Assembly: GCA_004335635.1 (NCBI GenBank)
Contig: QAXH01004873.1
Location: forward strand, 749 to 26,127
Source: Chloromonas sp. AAM2
Taxonomy: Eukaryota; Chlorophyta; Chlorophyceae; Chlamydomonadales; Chlamydomonadaceae
Length of the DNA stretch: 25,379 bases
Direction of reading: 5' to 3'
The position numbers and the translations under genes are program-made. Below the pieces are notes generated by a model, which did not search any database, was not told where the DNA came from, and saw only the letters and a program-made list of their open reading frames with translations. Shown here piece by piece: positions 23,396 to 25,379 of this stretch. The number at the start of each line of letters is the position of its first letter. Position 1 is the stretch's first letter.

Positions 23396-25091
23396 ATGGA
23401 TGCTCTTGGTGAATACTCAGACAGCTCATCAGAAAGTTCTTGTGAGCCTGTCTCTGCAGCACTGGGCCAGGGTGCAACTGACCAAGGCTGCAACTTGTCA
23501 GGCAACTTGACAGGCAGCAACCAAGCACTAGCCCAGCACCATGCATACTACAATGAACGTGAGGCATCCAGTGCCCACGGCAGCGGCTCAGAGAGTGCAG
23601 ACAGCAGTGACAGAGAAACACAGGAAATTGATCATCACCACACCAGCAAGCGGGCACGCACAACCTCTTTAGAGTCTCAGTTTCAGGATCAGGAGCTCGC
23701 AATTGGACTGTCAGAGTGGGTGCCACCTGGTAAGCACAGTTGAACAAACTATGCTCAGAACAATCACCTGCCTCAACACCTGAGCCTAAAGGGAACTGCA
23801 AACTGGATTGTGCCGTACACGCCGAAGCATGGCATCTGTAACTCAAAGGACAGTTGAAGGCATGCTAATGGTCTTCGTGTTGCACCCCAATGCCGCTTTG
23901 TTGCGCGTCGCCGTCTTCATGCCATTTTCATGGTGCACGCCACTGTCCCGCAGTTTTGCTCAAACTCTCTGTCTTTGCCGCTGCCCTGCCTTGCCCTGCC
24001 TCCATGCAGCACTTGCACCAACCGCGAACGGAGACAGCCTAAATCCAGTTGATCCTCAGGGCCGTGTGCGAAGGTTCATACCTCTGGACGGGCAGTATCC
24101 TACGACAGTGTACATACCAGGTCAGTCCTCCAGCTTGGGTCGCTGTTTGCTCGACATCCTCTGCGCAACGGCTCTCCACCTTCTGCATGGCAATGTTCTG
24201 CGGTGGCTTTGCACCTTTGATCACATGGGTTGCAATGCTGCTGCGCCCGTGCTGCAGTGGCTTTAGGCACGGAGCAGGCAAAGGCAGTACGGCAACTGAT
24301 CAGCGCCCTGCAGCGTTTGTTGCCCGAGTTGCAACCCCTTTGCCCTCTACCTGGTGATGAGAAGAACATTGGAGGCGAGGAAATGCAAGCCTTGAGAGCT
24401 AGCAAGACAGGCGCTGGACGTCAATGCAATAAGGGTTGCATGGGCATGGCACAGACGTTTGCAGCATTACAGCAAACGGCCATCCCGAGCTCCAGTCATG
24501 CAGCACCCGGACCAAACACAGCAGCAGCAACAGCAGCAGCAGCACAGCAGCAGCAGGGGCCAGCACAGGGTCAAGTCAAGCTGTTGGCGGCTGGGTCTGT
24601 GCAGCCAGGCAAAGGCACCGACAACACGCTGAGCTGGCACATCAGTGTCTCCCGGTGTCTGCCTGTGCGCTTTGCCCAGCTTGAGACGCTGCTTGGTGCG
24701 CTCAGGGACGAGCTGAAGCAGCGCATGACCAGGTGGGCTGTGCTACACATAGCTGGGAAGCAGTGCACACGAACAGTAAAAATCAAACATAAAGAGAATA
24801 AGAAAGGAAAACGTAAAAGGGACATGCAGCATCACGGCAAAAGAGCCGTTGCTTTACAACATCAAGGCAAGGATAAGTGGTTCGTGCTACTGTGGGTGTT
24901 GCATATGACCTGAGCTGGTGAGCTAAAGCACCACTCTGCAATGCAACTCATCACATGAATGTGGCAACGAGGCCAGCTGCTGCTTGTCCATGCTCAGGTT
25001 TCGTCTAACACTGGAGCGGCCATGCTGTTTCCTGAACGACGAGGGCACCAGGACCTTTGTCAGTCTGCCCGTGGTGCAGGGGAGACACCAG
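23396..25091 (+). CDS. USB1: U6 snRNA phosphodiesterase USB1/Mpn1, 5' part (4 exons, 338 aa seen)
   Basis: USB1 is a nuclear 2H-family 3'-5' RNA exonuclease that trims the oligo(U) tail of U6 snRNA. Exons seen are 23396-23729, 24010-24120, 24258-24732 and 24998-25091, joined in frame. The N-terminus EYSDSSSESS resembles the acidic Ser-rich start of human USB1. Then come RRFIPLDGQYPTTVYIP, matching the conserved strand before the first half-domain; WHISVSR with the first catalytic HxS at His276-Ser278; PVRFAQLETLLGALRDEL; and FLNDEGTRTFVSLPV, the counterpart of YTNQEKTRTFIGL. The second HxS is not present before the window end, so the gene is truncated by the window, not necessarily broken. 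The stretch before HxS is much longer than in human and includes Ala/Gln runs from a CAG-type repeat. Part of it could hide an unspliced intron. Confidence 0.9.
24519..24555 (+). repeat. CAG-type trinucleotide repeat inside USB1 exon 3
   Basis: About twelve CAG/CAA/CAC units occur in a row. In the USB1 frame they are read first as GCA and ACA (Ala/Thr) and, after a CAC interruption, as CAG (four Gln). The repeat is coding if my exon 3 is right. Confidence 0.85.
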
Positions 25092-25318
25092 GTGTGTGAG
25101 AGGGAAGGCTGGCACTCCGGTGGCATGGTCGCACGGGCATGCAGCTTCCTGCAGATCTCATGAAGATGGCATCCCTGCTTGGCTAGGATGAACAAGTTAG
25201 TATCTTCTGGTCCTGACAGATGGATGCTTGGACATGCATAGCTCACGCAGAGTGGCGGACATAAGATTTGTATACAAAACCTGGCTGCTAACCTAGTCCT
25301 GACGCTGTTGCTCCATTT
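25092..25318. other. USB1 intron 4 and beyond, no exon recognised
   Basis: After the GTGTGT donor at 25092 I find no segment resembling the next USB1 region, which should carry a helix and the second HxS motif. The remaining exons are presumably beyond the window. Confidence 0.5.
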
Positions 25319-25379
25319 GCGCTGGTCGGCTTGTGCAGTCTGATGCTGTTGCGCTGGTCGGCTTGTGCAGTCTGATGCT
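25319..25379. repeat. 32-bp tandem repeat at the window end
   Basis: GCGCTGGTCGGCTTGTGCAG and the following 12 bases are repeated with a 32-bp period (25319-25350, then 25351-25379). The second copy is cut by the window edge. A partial related word (CTGACGCTGTTGC) lies just before at about 25299. The array probably continues outside. Confidence 0.9.

Noticed and set aside
22782..23846. 354-codon minus-strand ORF
   Set aside because: It merely contains glycosyltransferase exon 1. Upstream it crosses USB1 exon 1 on the opposite strand, and downstream it reads exon 2 in the wrong frame. The signal-peptide start at 23219 and the spliced model explain the sequence better.

Overview
The window looks like nuclear DNA from a green alga (Chlorophyta). 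Its protein genes are dense mosaics of short GC-richer exons and introns of roughly 150-900 bp with GT..AG borders (one GC..AG). Two of the stop codons are followed by the green-algal polyadenylation signal TGTAA. The proteins recognised are eukaryotic and plant-type: a dehydroascorbate reductase and a UTR1/UTR3-type nucleotide-sugar transporter. All exon models below were assembled by hand from splice-site phase and family conservation. Every junction in the five main genes keeps the frame. The species cannot be named from this sequence.

Layout. 1-2497: gene-poor, with A/C-rich sequence, two unresolved bases and one possible 80-residue ORF on the minus strand. 2498-10768 (+): a complete 19-exon VPS35 gene (retromer core, 832 aa). 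10769-13764: intergenic, with short repeats and a rearranged copy of a MITE-like element. 13765-16141 (+): a complete 8-exon dehydroascorbate reductase gene (249 aa) whose third intron holds a (GT)(CTGT)34(GT) microsatellite. 16378-18972 (-): a complete 6-exon ER/Golgi UDP-galactose/UDP-glucose transporter gene (361 aa), convergent with DHAR. 18973-20498: mostly non-coding, with a weak two-exon candidate. 20499-23219 (-): a 6-exon LARGE-like glycosyltransferase family 49 gene (443 aa, signal peptide, DVD motif). 23396-25091 (+): the 5' four exons of a USB1/Mpn1 U6 snRNA phosphodiesterase gene, divergent from the glycosyltransferase across only 176 bp and cut by the window end.

The genes do not form one pathway. 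VPS35, the nucleotide-sugar transporter and the glycosyltransferase all serve the secretory/endomembrane system; the transporter could in principle supply sugar donors to lumenal glycosyltransferases. DHAR serves the ascorbate-glutathione cycle and USB1 finishes U6 snRNA 3' ends. No defence, CRISPR, viral or biosynthetic cluster was found.

The most notable unexplained structure is a small family of MITE-like elements. Their terminus contains TGTCCCAGAACTGGCAA followed by a T-run. One element with clear terminal inverted repeats lies in a VPS35 intron, and single or rearranged ends occur at three other places. Other points worth attention are a phase-neutral 147-nt candidate cassette exon and a duplicated splice donor in the glycosyltransferase gene, one GC-AG intron, and a large low-complexity insert in USB1.
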